A stretch of DNA of 31,653 nt. It comes from CAZABC01 sp964483405. GTDB taxonomy: Bacteria > Chloroflexota > Limnocylindria > Limnocylindrales > CSP1-4. The position numbers and the translations under genes are program-made. How positions within the stretch are numbered: position 1 is the stretch's first letter; each line of letters begins with the position of its first letter. This document shows, piece by piece, positions 16,582 through 24,195 of the stretch. The notes beneath the pieces were generated by a model. It was not told the origin of the DNA. It ran no database searches and was given only the letters and a program-made list of their open reading frames with translations. The stretch lies in contig CAZABC010000026.1 of the NCBI GenBank assembly GCA_964483405.1, positions 1-31,653 on the forward strand, written 5' to 3'.

Positions 16582-17849
16582 TAGCGTCCCGGGTCGGCGA
16601 TCCCCGCGACCGCGACCGGCGAACCCGTGGACGCCGCGGCCGGCGCGCCCGTCCCGCCGAGCGACTCCTCCGGAGCACCCGCCGCCCGCGGGGACTGGGG
16701 CACCGGCGCCCGGTAGTGAGCCGGCAGGGCGTCCGCGGCGGCGAGCCGGCGGATGACGAAGCCGTAGTAGTCGTCGACCTTGGCGGTGACCCGCTCCCAG
16801 CTGAACTCCCGCGCCCGCGCCGTCCCGCTCGCACCCATCCGCGCCCGGAGCGCGTCGTCGGCGAGCAGCCTGGCGAGCGCGGCGGCGAGCTCCGCCGGCT
16901 CGCGCGGCGGGACGAGCAGCCCCTGCTCGCCGCGGCGGACGACGCCCTTGTAGCCGTGGATGTCGGAGCAGACGATCGCCGTCCCGGCGGCCATCGCCTC
17001 GAGGAGCACGATCCCGAACGACTCGCGGCCGGTCGCCGGGGAGACGAAGACGTCGGCCGTCCGGTAGAGCGCCGCCTTCTCGTCGTCGGCGACCCGGCCG
17101 AGGAACTCGACGTCGCCGAGGCGGCGGGTCGCGACGTAGCGACGCGCCTCGCGCTCCTGGGGCCCGGAGCCGACGATGAGGAGCCGACAGTCGTAGCCCG
17201 AGCGACGGAGGATCCGGAACGCCTTGAGCAGGTCGAGGAGGCCCTTGCGCGGCTCGTGGCGCCCGACGAAGAGCAGGTTCGGCGTCCCGTCCTGCCAGCG
17301 GGCGATCGGCACGGCCCGGGCGAAGCGGTCGACGTCGACCCCGTTGGGGATGACCTTGTAGTCACCCGGGAAGTAGCGGTCGATGAAGTGGCGGGCGGCG
17401 GCGCTGACCGCGATCCGGCCGTGGAGCCGGTCGACCGCGCTGCCGTAGGCCCGGCTCCCGAGCTCGTACGCCGGCGACCACCCGGCGTAGGCGTGGAACG
17501 TCGCGACGTTCACGCTCCGACTCTCGCGGAGGACGACCGGCGACAGGAACGGCACGAGCGGCTCGTGGAAGTGGAGGAGGTCGAACCGCTCCCGCTCGAG
17601 CACGTCGCGGACCTGGCTGATGTAGCGGAGCGAGACGGTCAGCGTCCCGACCGAGCCGTTCGTCGGGACCGAGAAGCCCTTGCCGATCCGGATGACGTCG
17701 CCCTCGGAGCTGCGCTGGAGGCCGTGGCTGCTCGTGATGATCCGGACGTCGTGACCGCGTAGGCGGAGGTTCTCGTAGAGGTAGCGGACGTGCTGGGTCA
17801 CGCCGCCCGGCAGCGGGTAGACGTAGGGCGAGACGAGCCCGATCTTCAC
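16581..17849 (-). CDS. pimA: PimA-like GT4 glycosyltransferase (phosphatidylinositol mannosyltransferase)
   Basis: PimA transfers mannose from GDP-mannose to the inositol ring of phosphatidylinositol at the inner membrane face. The 422-residue GT-B protein shows PGGVTQHVRYL (14-24), HFHEPLVPFLSPVVL (93-107), ATFHA (116-120), IPNGVDVDRF (167-176), GRHEPRKGLLDLLKAF (196-211) and the nucleotide-sugar motif ESFGIVLLE (276-284, E-x7-E). These are the segments that set PimA apart among GT4 enzymes. The last 50 residues are a Ser/Pro/Ala-rich tail of unknown role. GTG 17849 overlaps the PHP gene stop (GTGA). The surrounding genes for inositol phosphate, phosphatidyl transfer and acylation strongly support the call, but the exact sugar is not proven. 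Confidence 0.85.
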   Translation of the reverse strand: MKIGLVSPYVYPLPGGVTQHVRYLYENLRLRGHDVRIITSSHGLQRSSEGDVIRIGKGFSVPTNGSVGTLTVSLRYISQVRDVLERERFDLLHFHEPLVPFLSPVVLRESRSVNVATFHAYAGWSPAYELGSRAYGSAVDRLHGRIAVSAAARHFIDRYFPGDYKVIPNGVDVDRFARAVPIARWQDGTPNLLFVGRHEPRKGLLDLLKAFRILRRSGYDCRLLIVGSGPQEREARRYVATRRLGDVEFLGRVADDEKAALYRTADVFVSPATGRESFGIVLLEAMAAGTAIVCSDIHGYKGVVRRGEQGLLVPPREPAELAAALARLLADDALRARMGASGTARAREFSWERVTAKVDDYYGFVIRRLAAADALPAHYRAPVPQSPRAAGAPEESLGGTGAPAAASTGSPVAVAGIADPGR

Positions 17850-18664
17850 CGCTCGGACCCCTGGCGCTCGACGACCGGGTCGTAGTGCGGCGGCCGGCGG
17901 TCCCCGCCGGGGTAGCCGAGGTATCGACCCGTGCCGTCGCGGCGGATCCGGCCGCCGAGCTCGGCCCGGGCGTCCTGCGAGTACTTGCGGAGTTGGCGGC
18001 CGAACGTGCCGACCATCGACCCGTGGGCGTGGAACTCGCCGTGCCAGCGGGTGGTGCCGGCGAGGATCGCCGCCCGCACGTCCTCGGGTGTCCGGCCGGG
18101 GAACGTCGAGTGGCCCTGGGCCACCTGGGCCGCGGTGTGGGCGTCGCTGTTGCCGAGCATCGATAGGCCATGGGCGCGGGCGAACTCGACCGAGCGACGG
18201 TGGCCCGGACGGCCGACGGTCGTCGGGTTGAAGACCTCGAGCCCATCGGGGCGGACCCGCGGATCGGGGTCCCGGAGCAGCCGCCGGAGGGCCCAGCCCT
18301 GGGCGCACAGGGGGACCGCCGGGACGAGCGGGTGGGCCGGGATGGCGAGCCCGCCCTGCTCGTGGATCTCGGCGATCGAGGTCCGGAGCGAGCGGAACGG
18401 CCGGATCGGCTCCTCGATGAACAGCCCGAGGAGGTGGCCACCGAGCGTCGTGATCTCCTCACCGACGACGACCCCGAGGCGGCCGCCCCGCTCGGCGGCC
18501 ATCGCCCGGCCGGCGAGCGCGGCGTCGATCCGCTCGTGGTCGGTGATCGCGACGACGTCGAGCCCGGCGGCCTCGGCGGCCTCGAGCACCTCGGCGACCG
18601 TCGCGGTCCCGTCCGAGGCGAGCGTGTGGACGTGGAGGTCGGCGCGGCCGAGCCGGTCGGTCAT
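17846..18664 (-). CDS. PHP domain phosphoesterase
   Basis: This 272-residue protein belongs to the PHP metal-dependent phosphoesterase family (YciV/TrpH-like). Metal-binding motifs are complete: DLHVHTLASDG at 9-19, ITDHERID at 40-47, GEEITT near 68-73, IPAHPLVPA and GNSDAHTAAQ. There is no signal peptide or membrane segment. It is joined by 4-base overlaps to an acyltransferase upstream (ATGA) and the PimA-like gene downstream (GTGA). Family members hydrolyse nucleotide or other small phosphate esters. Inside a phosphoinositide operon it is a candidate for the step that dephosphorylates phosphatidylinositol phosphate, which is inference. The C-terminal 60 residues (KYSQDARAELGGRIRRD onward) are basic and polar. 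Confidence 0.88.
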   Translation of the reverse strand: MTDRLGRADLHVHTLASDGTATVAEVLEAAEAAGLDVVAITDHERIDAALAGRAMAAERGGRLGVVVGEEITTLGGHLLGLFIEEPIRPFRSLRTSIAEIHEQGGLAIPAHPLVPAVPLCAQGWALRRLLRDPDPRVRPDGLEVFNPTTVGRPGHRRSVEFARAHGLSMLGNSDAHTAAQVAQGHSTFPGRTPEDVRAAILAGTTRWHGEFHAHGSMVGTFGRQLRKYSQDARAELGGRIRRDGTGRYLGYPGGDRRPPHYDPVVERQGSER

Positions 18665-19662
18665 CGGCCGGGCTCCGGCCCGAGGTCGGGCCAGATCGGG
18701 TGGAAGCAGCCCCACCACTGCTCGGCGGCGAGGACGATCAGGCGCTCGAAGGCCCGCGCCTCGGCGGCGAGGAACGCCTCGACCCGGGCCCGCCGGGGGC
18801 CGGCCGGCGGGAGCGGGATCGCCTCGAGCCTCGCGGCATAGCGGCCGAGGCCCGTCCGGCGCACGGTGATCGCGAACGTGGGCACATCGTCCTCGAGGAC
18901 GAGCAGCGCCGGCCCGGCCGGGAGGGGGGCCGGGTGGCCGAAGAACGGCAGCTCGATGCCACCGCCGGTGAGGTCGCGGTCGGCGACGATCCCGATCGCC
19001 GCTCCCTCCCGGACGGCGGCGGTCAGCTCGCGGCGGGCCTCGCGCAGCCCCACGATCCGGACCCCCATCGTCGCCCGGGTCTCGAGGAACCAGCGCCGGA
19101 GCTCGGGGTCGTCGACCGTCTCCATCGGACCGACCGCGCCCCGCCCGATGACCCGGCCGAGGTAGAAGCCCGGCAGCTCGATCGCGCCGTAGTGCAGCCC
19201 GACGAAGACGACCGCCCCGCCGGTCGCGAGGGCGGCGTCGAGGACCTCCGGCGTCTCGATCCGGACCCGCTCGCCGATGTAGGCCGCCGACATCCGGGGG
19301 GCGCGGATGAGCTCGATCCAATAGCGGGTGTGGTGGCGGAAGGCGGCCTCGACGAGTCGCTCCAGCGCCGCGGGATCGGCCGCGGCCGCCCGGAGGCCAT
19401 CGGGTCCGGTCCCCTGCTCGGCGGCCCAGGCCGCGACCCGGCCGAGGTTGCGGCGGGCCTGGGCGCGTCGCCCGGGCTGGAGCCGGTAGGCGATCCGGCC
19501 GCCGACGTCGGCGAGCTGGAAGAGGGGCCGCTCCGGCAGCCGCCCGACGACCCACGCACCGGCGACGAGGACCCGGGCCCGGATCCGCTGCCACGGCGTC
19601 CCCCGGACGGCGGCGCGCTCGGCCGCGCGGACGTCCGCCGCCGGCGAGCTCGAGCCGGTCAT
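18661..19662 (-). CDS. LpxL/HtrB-type lysophospholipid acyltransferase, PatA-like (copy 2)
   Basis: This 333-residue protein is of the bacterial lipid A acyltransferase fold (LpxL/HtrB, which includes mycobacterial PatA). Catalytic HX4E is at H157-E162 in GLHYGAIELPG. Other family parts are RNLGRV at 71-76, DRDLTGGGIELPFFGHPAPLPAGPALL at about 228-254, and EQWWGCFHPIW near the end. In mycobacteria PatA adds an acyl chain to the mannose of PIM. The ATG at 19662 lies 22 bp from the assembly gap, so the spacing to the upstream gene is unknown. Its stop overlaps the PHP start. It is a diverged paralog of the gene on the other side of the gap. Confidence 0.85.
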   Translation of the reverse strand: MTGSSSPAADVRAAERAAVRGTPWQRIRARVLVAGAWVVGRLPERPLFQLADVGGRIAYRLQPGRRAQARRNLGRVAAWAAEQGTGPDGLRAAAADPAALERLVEAAFRHHTRYWIELIRAPRMSAAYIGERVRIETPEVLDAALATGGAVVFVGLHYGAIELPGFYLGRVIGRGAVGPMETVDDPELRRWFLETRATMGVRIVGLREARRELTAAVREGAAIGIVADRDLTGGGIELPFFGHPAPLPAGPALLVLEDDVPTFAITVRRTGLGRYAARLEAIPLPPAGPRRARVEAFLAAEARAFERLIVLAAEQWWGCFHPIWPDLGPEPGR

Positions 19663-19683
19663 GCCGCGTCGTCGGCCGCGTCG

Positions 19684-19783
19684 NNNNNNNNNNNNNNNNN
19701 NNNNNNNNNNNNNNNNNNNNNNNNNNNNNNNNNNNNNNNNNNNNNNNNNNNNNNNNNNNNNNNNNNNNNNNNNNNNNNNNNNN
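19684..19783. other. Assembly gap (100 N)
   Basis: Exactly 100 ambiguous bases. A round 100 usually marks a scaffold join of unknown true length. It lies between two paralogous acyltransferase genes and hides the 3' end of the first one. Any additional small gene here would be invisible. Confidence 0.97.
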
Positions 19784-20770
19784 GTCGTCCGGCCGGCCGA
19801 GCAGCTCCTCCGCCCGACGGGCGAGCTCGGCCTCGGCCGCGTCGTCGGCGGGCCACATCGGCTTGAACGAGTACCACTGCTCGGGCGCGACCGCGACCGC
19901 CCGCTCGAGGGCGTCGGCGATCCGCTGGGTCGCCGCCTGGAGCGCGGCCGGCTCGTTCGCCGGCGCGTCGATCAGGGGCTCGTGCGTGAGGCGATAGCGG
20001 TTATCCGGGGTGCGTCGGACCGCCACGGGCAGGATCGAGGCCCCGGTCCTCGCCGCGAGCGTCGCCGGCCCGGCCGGCAGGGTCGTCCAGCGCCCGAAGA
20101 GCCGGACGGGGATCCCGTCGGGTCGATAGCCCCAGTCGACGAGGAGCACGAGCAGCTCGCCCCGCCGGAGGACCCCGAAGATCTCGCGGATGTTCCGCCA
20201 GTAGATCGTCCGGACCCCCCACCGGGCCCGCTGCTCGGTCAGGTGCTCGAGCAGCTCGGGCAGGGCCGTGTCGTCGGCGAGGCCGGCGATCGGGAAGCCG
20301 CGGTGGGCCAGGGCGGCCGCCGCAGCCTCGTTGTTGCCGACGTGGGGGATGGTGATGATCAGGCCCCTGCCCGACGCCCGCCAGAGCGCCTCGAGCTCGT
20401 CGAGCCCATCGTGCTCGAGCAGCTCGACGACCTCGTCGAGCGGGCGCGAGGGCAGCCGCATCAGCTCGACGATGTACGTCCCGTAGGTCCGGTAGGCGTC
20501 GAGGGCCAGGCGCCGGACGGCCGGGTCGCCGGGTTCGCGCCCGAGGACCCGAGCGTAGTTGAGGTCGACGAAGCGACGCTTCGCCGGCCAGGCCAGGTAC
20601 GAGGCCTGGAAGACCCGGCCGATGACGGCCCGGGCCGGCCGCTCCGGCACCCGGCCGAGGACGGCGGCGGTCCCGCGGTAGGCGGTGACCGCCGCGCGCT
20701 CGGTGAGCCGCGAGAAGCTCTTCGCGCCGCGTCGGTGCGGCGCCTCGAGCGTCGGCCCGTCGCTCGTCAC
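19784..20770 (-). CDS. LpxL/HtrB-type acyltransferase, PatA-like (copy 1), 3' end lost in gap
   Basis: About 329 residues are visible, nearly the whole protein. The family pattern is clear: RVPERPARAVIGRVFQ at 40-55, RRFVDLNYARVLGRE at 65-79, the catalytic HX4E at H143-E148 in IPHVGNNEAA, VDWGYRPDGIPVRLFGRW at 211-228, LPAGPATLAARTGASILPV at 231-249 and QWYSFKPMW at 298-306. The frame is open into the gap after AEELLGRPDD, so the stop probably lies just inside it. GTG 20770 overlaps the ino1 stop. It could acylate either a mannose or the inositol of the PIM-like lipid, or glycerol phosphate; the sequence does not tell which of the two paralogs does what. Confidence 0.85.
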
Positions 20771-21963
20771 TTGGCGGCGGCCGCCGCCTTCACCTTCGGG
20801 GCAGCGACCTTCCTGAGCTTGCGCTCGGCCGGCGCCTCGGTCCCGACGAGCGTCTCGTCGTCCTCGCCCCGGATGAACGCCTCGACCCGCGCATGGGCGA
20901 TGTCGTCGTGGATCTGCAGCGGCGGGCTCTTCATGAAGTAGCTCGACGGCGCGACGAGCGTCCCCTTCAGGCCCCGGTCGAGGCCGAGCTTGAGGCAGCG
21001 GATCGCGTCGGTGATGACCCCGGCGCTGTTGGGGCTGTCCCAGACCTCGAGCTTGAGCTCCAGGTTGAGCGGGACGTCGCCGTAGGTCGTGCCCTCCATC
21101 CGGATGTGGCACCACTTGCGGTCCTTCAGCCACGGCACGTAGTCCGACGGCCCGACGTGGATGTCGGTCTCGGCGATCGGGTAGTCGATCATCGAGGTGA
21201 CCGCGTTCGTCTTGCTGATCTTCTTGGACTCGAGGCGCTCGCGCTCGAGCATGTTGAGGAAGTCGGTGTTGCCGCCGAAGTTCAGCTGGTACGTCCGGTC
21301 GATCTTGACGCCGCGATCCATGAACAGGCGGGTCAGGACGCGGTGGGTGATCGTCGCGCCGACCTGGCTCTTGATGTCGTCGCCGATGATGGGCAGGCCC
21401 TTCTCGGCGAAGCGGCGCTGCCAGTAGGGCTCACGGCCGATGAAGACCGGGATGGCGTTGATGAAGCCGACGCCTGCCTGGAGCGCCTGCTCGACGTACC
21501 ACTTCGTCGCCTCCTCGCTCCCGACGGGGAGGTAGGAGACCATCACGTCGACCTCGCGCTCCCGGAGGATGCCGACGACGTCGGCGGTCGGGCCGGGGGC
21601 CTTGGTGATGACCTGGCTGAGGTACTTGCCGAGGCCGTCATGGGTCATCCCGCGGTCCACGGTGACGCCGAGGTGGGGCACCTGCTGGAACACGTAGGTG
21701 TTGTTCTGCCCGGCGTAGATCGCCTCGGAGAGGTCCTTGCCGACCTTCTCCCTGTCGACGTCGAAGGCCGCCACGAACTCGATGTCGCGGATGTGGTACC
21801 CGCCGAGCTCGACGTGCATGAGGCCCGGGATGACGTCGCCGGCCTTCGCGTCCTCGTAGTAGTAGCGGCCCTGGACGAGGCTGCTCGCGCAGTTGCCGAC
21901 GCCGACGATCGCGACGCGGATCTTCTTGCCGGCCTTGTGGCCGTTCTTCCCGTTCGTGCTCAC
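20767..21963 (-). CDS. ino1: Myo-inositol-1-phosphate synthase
   Basis: This enzyme converts glucose 6-phosphate to 1L-myo-inositol 1-phosphate with bound NAD. The sequence is of the compact actinobacterial/archaeal type (about 398 residues). It shows the Rossmann motif VAIVGVGNCASSL, then AAFDVDREKVG, VSYLPVGSEEATKWY, FIGREPYWQRRFAEKGLPIIGDD, NFGGNTDFLNM, SKTNAV and LKLEVWDSPNSAGVITDAIR, all characteristic. The tail is Lys/Ala-rich. I prefer the GTG at 21963, which has GGAG with a 6-bp spacer. An ATG at 21975 is also possible but AAGGAG is then only 1 bp away. It follows the phosphatidyltransferase gene by about 30 bp and overlaps the next gene by 4 bases. Confidence 0.95.
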   Translation of the reverse strand: MSTNGKNGHKAGKKIRVAIVGVGNCASSLVQGRYYYEDAKAGDVIPGLMHVELGGYHIRDIEFVAAFDVDREKVGKDLSEAIYAGQNNTYVFQQVPHLGVTVDRGMTHDGLGKYLSQVITKAPGPTADVVGILREREVDVMVSYLPVGSEEATKWYVEQALQAGVGFINAIPVFIGREPYWQRRFAEKGLPIIGDDIKSQVGATITHRVLTRLFMDRGVKIDRTYQLNFGGNTDFLNMLERERLESKKISKTNAVTSMIDYPIAETDIHVGPSDYVPWLKDRKWCHIRMEGTTYGDVPLNLELKLEVWDSPNSAGVITDAIRCLKLGLDRGLKGTLVAPSSYFMKSPPLQIHDDIAHARVEAFIRGEDDETLVGTEAPAERKLRKVAAPKVKAAAAAK

Positions 21964-21994
21964 CTGATGCTCCATGCTCCTTGGCTCGACGTGA

Positions 21995-22642
21995 CTACCT
22001 GGTGGTGCTGGCCGCCTTGCGGCGGGTGGCGACGACGCGCTGGACGACGGTCAACGACCCGAGGAGGGCGATGGTCGCGAGCGCAAGACCGAGGACGAGC
22101 GAGCCGCCCTCGAAGGCGGGACCGATGCCGAGCCAGCCGCCGACGAGGAGGCCGGCCGTCAGGACGACGAGCCGGATCTCGCGCGGCATCAGGCCGACCT
22201 CGGCCATGCCGGTGCCGGCCGAGAAGCCGAGCCCCTCGGCCTTCGCCCGGGCGTAGCTGACGAGGAAGGCGGCGCCCATCGCGACCGCCGCGAGGATCGC
22301 CCCGGCGTCGAAGCCGGCGCCGACGCTGCCGGCGACGATGCCGGCGTAGACGATCGCCTCGCCCCAGCGATCGAAGACCGAGTCCATGAACGCCCCGAGC
22401 GGGCTGACCTTGCCGGTCGCCCGGGCGAGCGTGCCGTCGAACATGTCGAAGACCCCGCCGACGAAGACGACGATGCCGCCGACGAGCCAGAGGCCGAGCC
22501 CGAGGAGGATGGCCCCGGCGACGGTGATCCCGAAGCCGATCAGGGTCAGCGCGTCGGGGGTCAGACCGAGGCGGCCCATCCCGAGCGCGATCGGCTCGAA
22601 GACCTTCTTGACGGCGGCGCGCTGGTCGTTGGAGAGCGACAC
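21995..22642 (-). CDS. pgsA: CDP-alcohol phosphatidyltransferase, probable phosphatidylinositol-phosphate synthase
   Basis: The 215-residue membrane protein has the complete CDP-alcohol phosphatidyltransferase signature D66-x2-D69-G70-x2-A73-R74-x8-G83-x3-D87-x3-D91 (segment FDMFDGTLAR onward), about six hydrophobic helices and a basic C-terminus. In Actinobacteria and archaea related enzymes join CDP-diacylglycerol (or archaeol) to inositol 1-phosphate, giving phosphatidylinositol phosphate. The immediate partner ino1 makes that substrate, which favours this specificity over glycerol phosphate or serine. The GTG at 22642 begins 2 bases after the ArsR stop, so translation is coupled. Specificity is inferred from context. 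Confidence 0.85.
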   Translation of the reverse strand: MSLSNDQRAAVKKVFEPIALGMGRLGLTPDALTLIGFGITVAGAILLGLGLWLVGGIVVFVGGVFDMFDGTLARATGKVSPLGAFMDSVFDRWGEAIVYAGIVAGSVGAGFDAGAILAAVAMGAAFLVSYARAKAEGLGFSAGTGMAEVGLMPREIRLVVLTAGLLVGGWLGIGPAFEGGSLVLGLALATIALLGSLTVVQRVVATRRKAASTTR

Positions 22643-22644
22643 GG

Positions 22645-22977
22645 TCAGCTCGCGATCCCGAGGAGCAGCCGCTCGCGCTCGGCGACTTCGCCGAAGGCCT
22701 GTGGGCGGAGCGTGCAGACCGTCTCGCGCCCGCTCCGGGCGGTGTCGACGATCCCGGCGTCGCGGAGCCGCTTGAGGTGGTGGCTGACGAGCGGCTGGCT
22801 CAGCCCGACGTGCTCGATGAGCTCGGTCACGGTGCTCGGCCCGACGGCGAGCCGCCGGACGATCCGCAGCCGGTTCACGTCGGCGAGCGCCTTGTGGAAC
22901 GTGCGGAGGTCGCGCAGCTCCTCGGGCGGATCGACGATCGACGCGATCGTCGTGCGGAAGCGGGCGGGCGTCGGCAA
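22645..22977 (-). CDS. ArsR family transcriptional regulator
   Basis: A 110-residue winged-helix protein. The ArsR core is clear: LADVNRLRIVRRLAVGPSTVTELIEHVGLSQPLVSHHLKRLRDAGIVDTARSGRE (about 31-85 within the protein), with the recognition helix at SQPLVSHHLKRL. Only one cysteine is present (VCTLRP), so a classical metal-sensing ArsR site is not evident. The start is a TTG at 22977, supported by GGAG with a 7-bp spacer. It is the first gene of the phosphoinositide operon, directly downstream of a strong promoter and an inverted repeat, so it probably represses itself and the lipid genes. The signal it senses is unknown. Confidence 0.9.
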   Translation of the reverse strand: MPTPARFRTTIASIVDPPEELRDLRTFHKALADVNRLRIVRRLAVGPSTVTELIEHVGLSQPLVSHHLKRLRDAGIVDTARSGRETVCTLRPQAFGEVAERERLLLGIAS

Positions 22978-23007
22978 GCGGGTGCTCCGATCGGGGATCG
23001 AGCCATC

Positions 23008-23043
23008 GCATCAACGATGGTTCATATAAAGCGGCGTTGATGC
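23008..23043. promoter_or_regulatory. Inverted-repeat operator of the ArsR gene
   Basis: GCATCAACG (23008-23016) and CGTTGATGC (23035-23043) are perfect 9-bp inverted copies separated by an 18-bp AT-richer spacer that contains TTCATATAAA. The right arm overlaps the -10 box of the minus-strand promoter. The left arm also sits within a second palindrome, CCATCG (23003-23008) and CGATGG (23015-23020). Placement over the -10 and the start of the transcript fits a repressor site. Confidence 0.65.
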
Positions 23044-23068
23044 TACCGATGGTGCTCGGGCATGTCAA
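23040..23068 (-). promoter_or_regulatory. Sigma70-type promoter of the phosphoinositide operon
   Basis: On the minus strand TTGACA (23068-23063) and TAGCAT (23045-23040) are separated by exactly 17 bp. The -35 is a perfect consensus and the -10 keeps TA and the final T. The transcript would start near 23033, giving a leader of about 55 bases before the ArsR TTG. It is the strongest promoter I see in the window. Confidence 0.75.
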
Positions 23069-23170
23069 GACACGCCCAGGCGCCGGGGCCGGTCCGGGGG
23101 CCGGCACGCGGGTATCCTGTCGCAGGTCGCCCCGACGGTGGGCGGCGGGCGGTCGACGGAGGGCGGGATC

Positions 23171-24166
23171 GTGACGGAGCAGGCGGGCGCCGGACCGGCT
23201 CCCCCGGTGCCGTCCGCCCGGATCGTCCGCTGGACGCCGGACGGGACGACCGAGTCGACCGACCTCTCGACGCTGGCCGACCTGCTCGCGGATCCCGAGG
23301 CCCGGATCTGGGTCGACATCGTCGACGCCGACGCCGCGACCGTCGACGCCGCCGCCCGGGCGCTCGGCATCCACCCGCTCGTGGCGGAGGACATCGCCGA
23401 GCGGAACCAGCGGGCGAAGGTCGAGGCGACCGACGGCATCATCCACGTCGTCCTGTTCGGGGTCGCCTACGCCGGCGAGGTCCGGATGACCGAGGTCGAC
23501 CTCGTCCTCGGCGAGCGCTTCATCCTCTCGGCCCACGACGGGACGTGGCAGCCCGACGGTCACGTCATCCGCCGCGGCGCGGAGGCCGCGCTCGCCCGCG
23601 GACCCGACTTCGTCCTGTACGCCATCGCCGACGCGATCGTCGACGGGTACTTCCCGGTCCTCGACCGGGTCGAGGACGAGATCGACCGGCTCCAGGACGA
23701 CGTCCTCAGCCGGCCGACCCAGTGGACGCTCGAGCGCGTCTTTCGGCTGAAGCGCGAGTTGATCGAGCTGCGGCGGGCCGTATCGCCGTCGCGCGAGGTC
23801 TTCAACCAGCTGACGAACCGCGAGCTCGCGCTCGTCTCGCCCGAGCTCCTCATCTACTTCCGCGACGTCTACGACCACCTGATCCGGGTGACCGACGAAC
23901 TCGACAACGATCGCGAGCAGGTGGCCGGCGCGCTCGACGTCTACCTGAGCTCGATCAACAACAATCTCTCGACGATCATGAAGCGGCTGACCGGCGTCAC
24001 CGTCATCCTCGCCGGCATCGGCGCGGTCGCCGGCATCTTCGGGATGAGCGAGGCCGGCGCCGCGCTCGACGGCGGGGAGGCGCTCGGCTTCTGGGTCGTC
24101 ACCCTGATCGTCGTCGTCCTCGCCGCCGCCGTCGCGGCGTTCCTCCGGCGGATCGACTGGATCTGA
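23171..24166 (+). CDS. corA: CorA-like divalent cation channel with GMS in place of GMN
   Basis: The 331-residue protein has the CorA architecture: an N-terminal cytoplasmic alpha/beta domain (VDIVDADAATVDAAARALGIHPL, VAEDIAERNQRAKVE), a long helical stalk (LDRVEDEIDRLQDDVL, LKRELIELRRAVSPSREVFNQL), then two C-terminal membrane helices (TGVTVILAGIGAVAGIFGMS and GFWVVTLIVVVLAAAVAAFL) and a basic end RRIDWI. CorA carries Mg2+ or Co2+ across the inner membrane as a pentamer. The GMN signature at the pore entrance reads G291-M292-S293. The MPE-type loop is also altered (EAGAALDGG). Selectivity is therefore uncertain, and export of other ions is possible. GTG 23171 has GGAGGG 7 bp upstream. A TATCCT at 23113-23118 may be its -10 box. 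Confidence 0.88.
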   Translation: MTEQAGAGPAPPVPSARIVRWTPDGTTESTDLSTLADLLADPEARIWVDIVDADAATVDAAARALGIHPLVAEDIAERNQRAKVEATDGIIHVVLFGVAYAGEVRMTEVDLVLGERFILSAHDGTWQPDGHVIRRGAEAALARGPDFVLYAIADAIVDGYFPVLDRVEDEIDRLQDDVLSRPTQWTLERVFRLKRELIELRRAVSPSREVFNQLTNRELALVSPELLIYFRDVYDHLIRVTDELDNDREQVAGALDVYLSSINNNLSTIMKRLTGVTVILAGIGAVAGIFGMSEAGAALDGGEALGFWVVTLIVVVLAAAVAAFLRRIDWI

Positions 24167-24183
24167 CCCGCCCCCGGGGCGGG
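24167..24183. terminator. GC hairpin at a convergent junction
   Basis: CCCGCCCC (24167-24174) and GGGGCGGG (24176-24183) are perfect inverted copies that begin right after the corA stop. It faces the end of the sortase-like gene 13 bp further on. There is no T-tract on either strand. Confidence 0.55.
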
Positions 24184-24195
24184 CGACCGCGTGCG

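Noticed and set aside
16442..17365. A second minus-strand frame over the PimA-like gene
   Set aside because: It is an out-of-frame reading, rich in Arg and Ser with no motif, while the other frame shows all PimA segments.
17846..21133. A single 1095-codon frame running through the N gap
   Set aside because: It joins the first acyltransferase, the gap, an out-of-frame part of the second acyltransferase and the PHP gene. The real genes are in separate frames with their own starts and stops.
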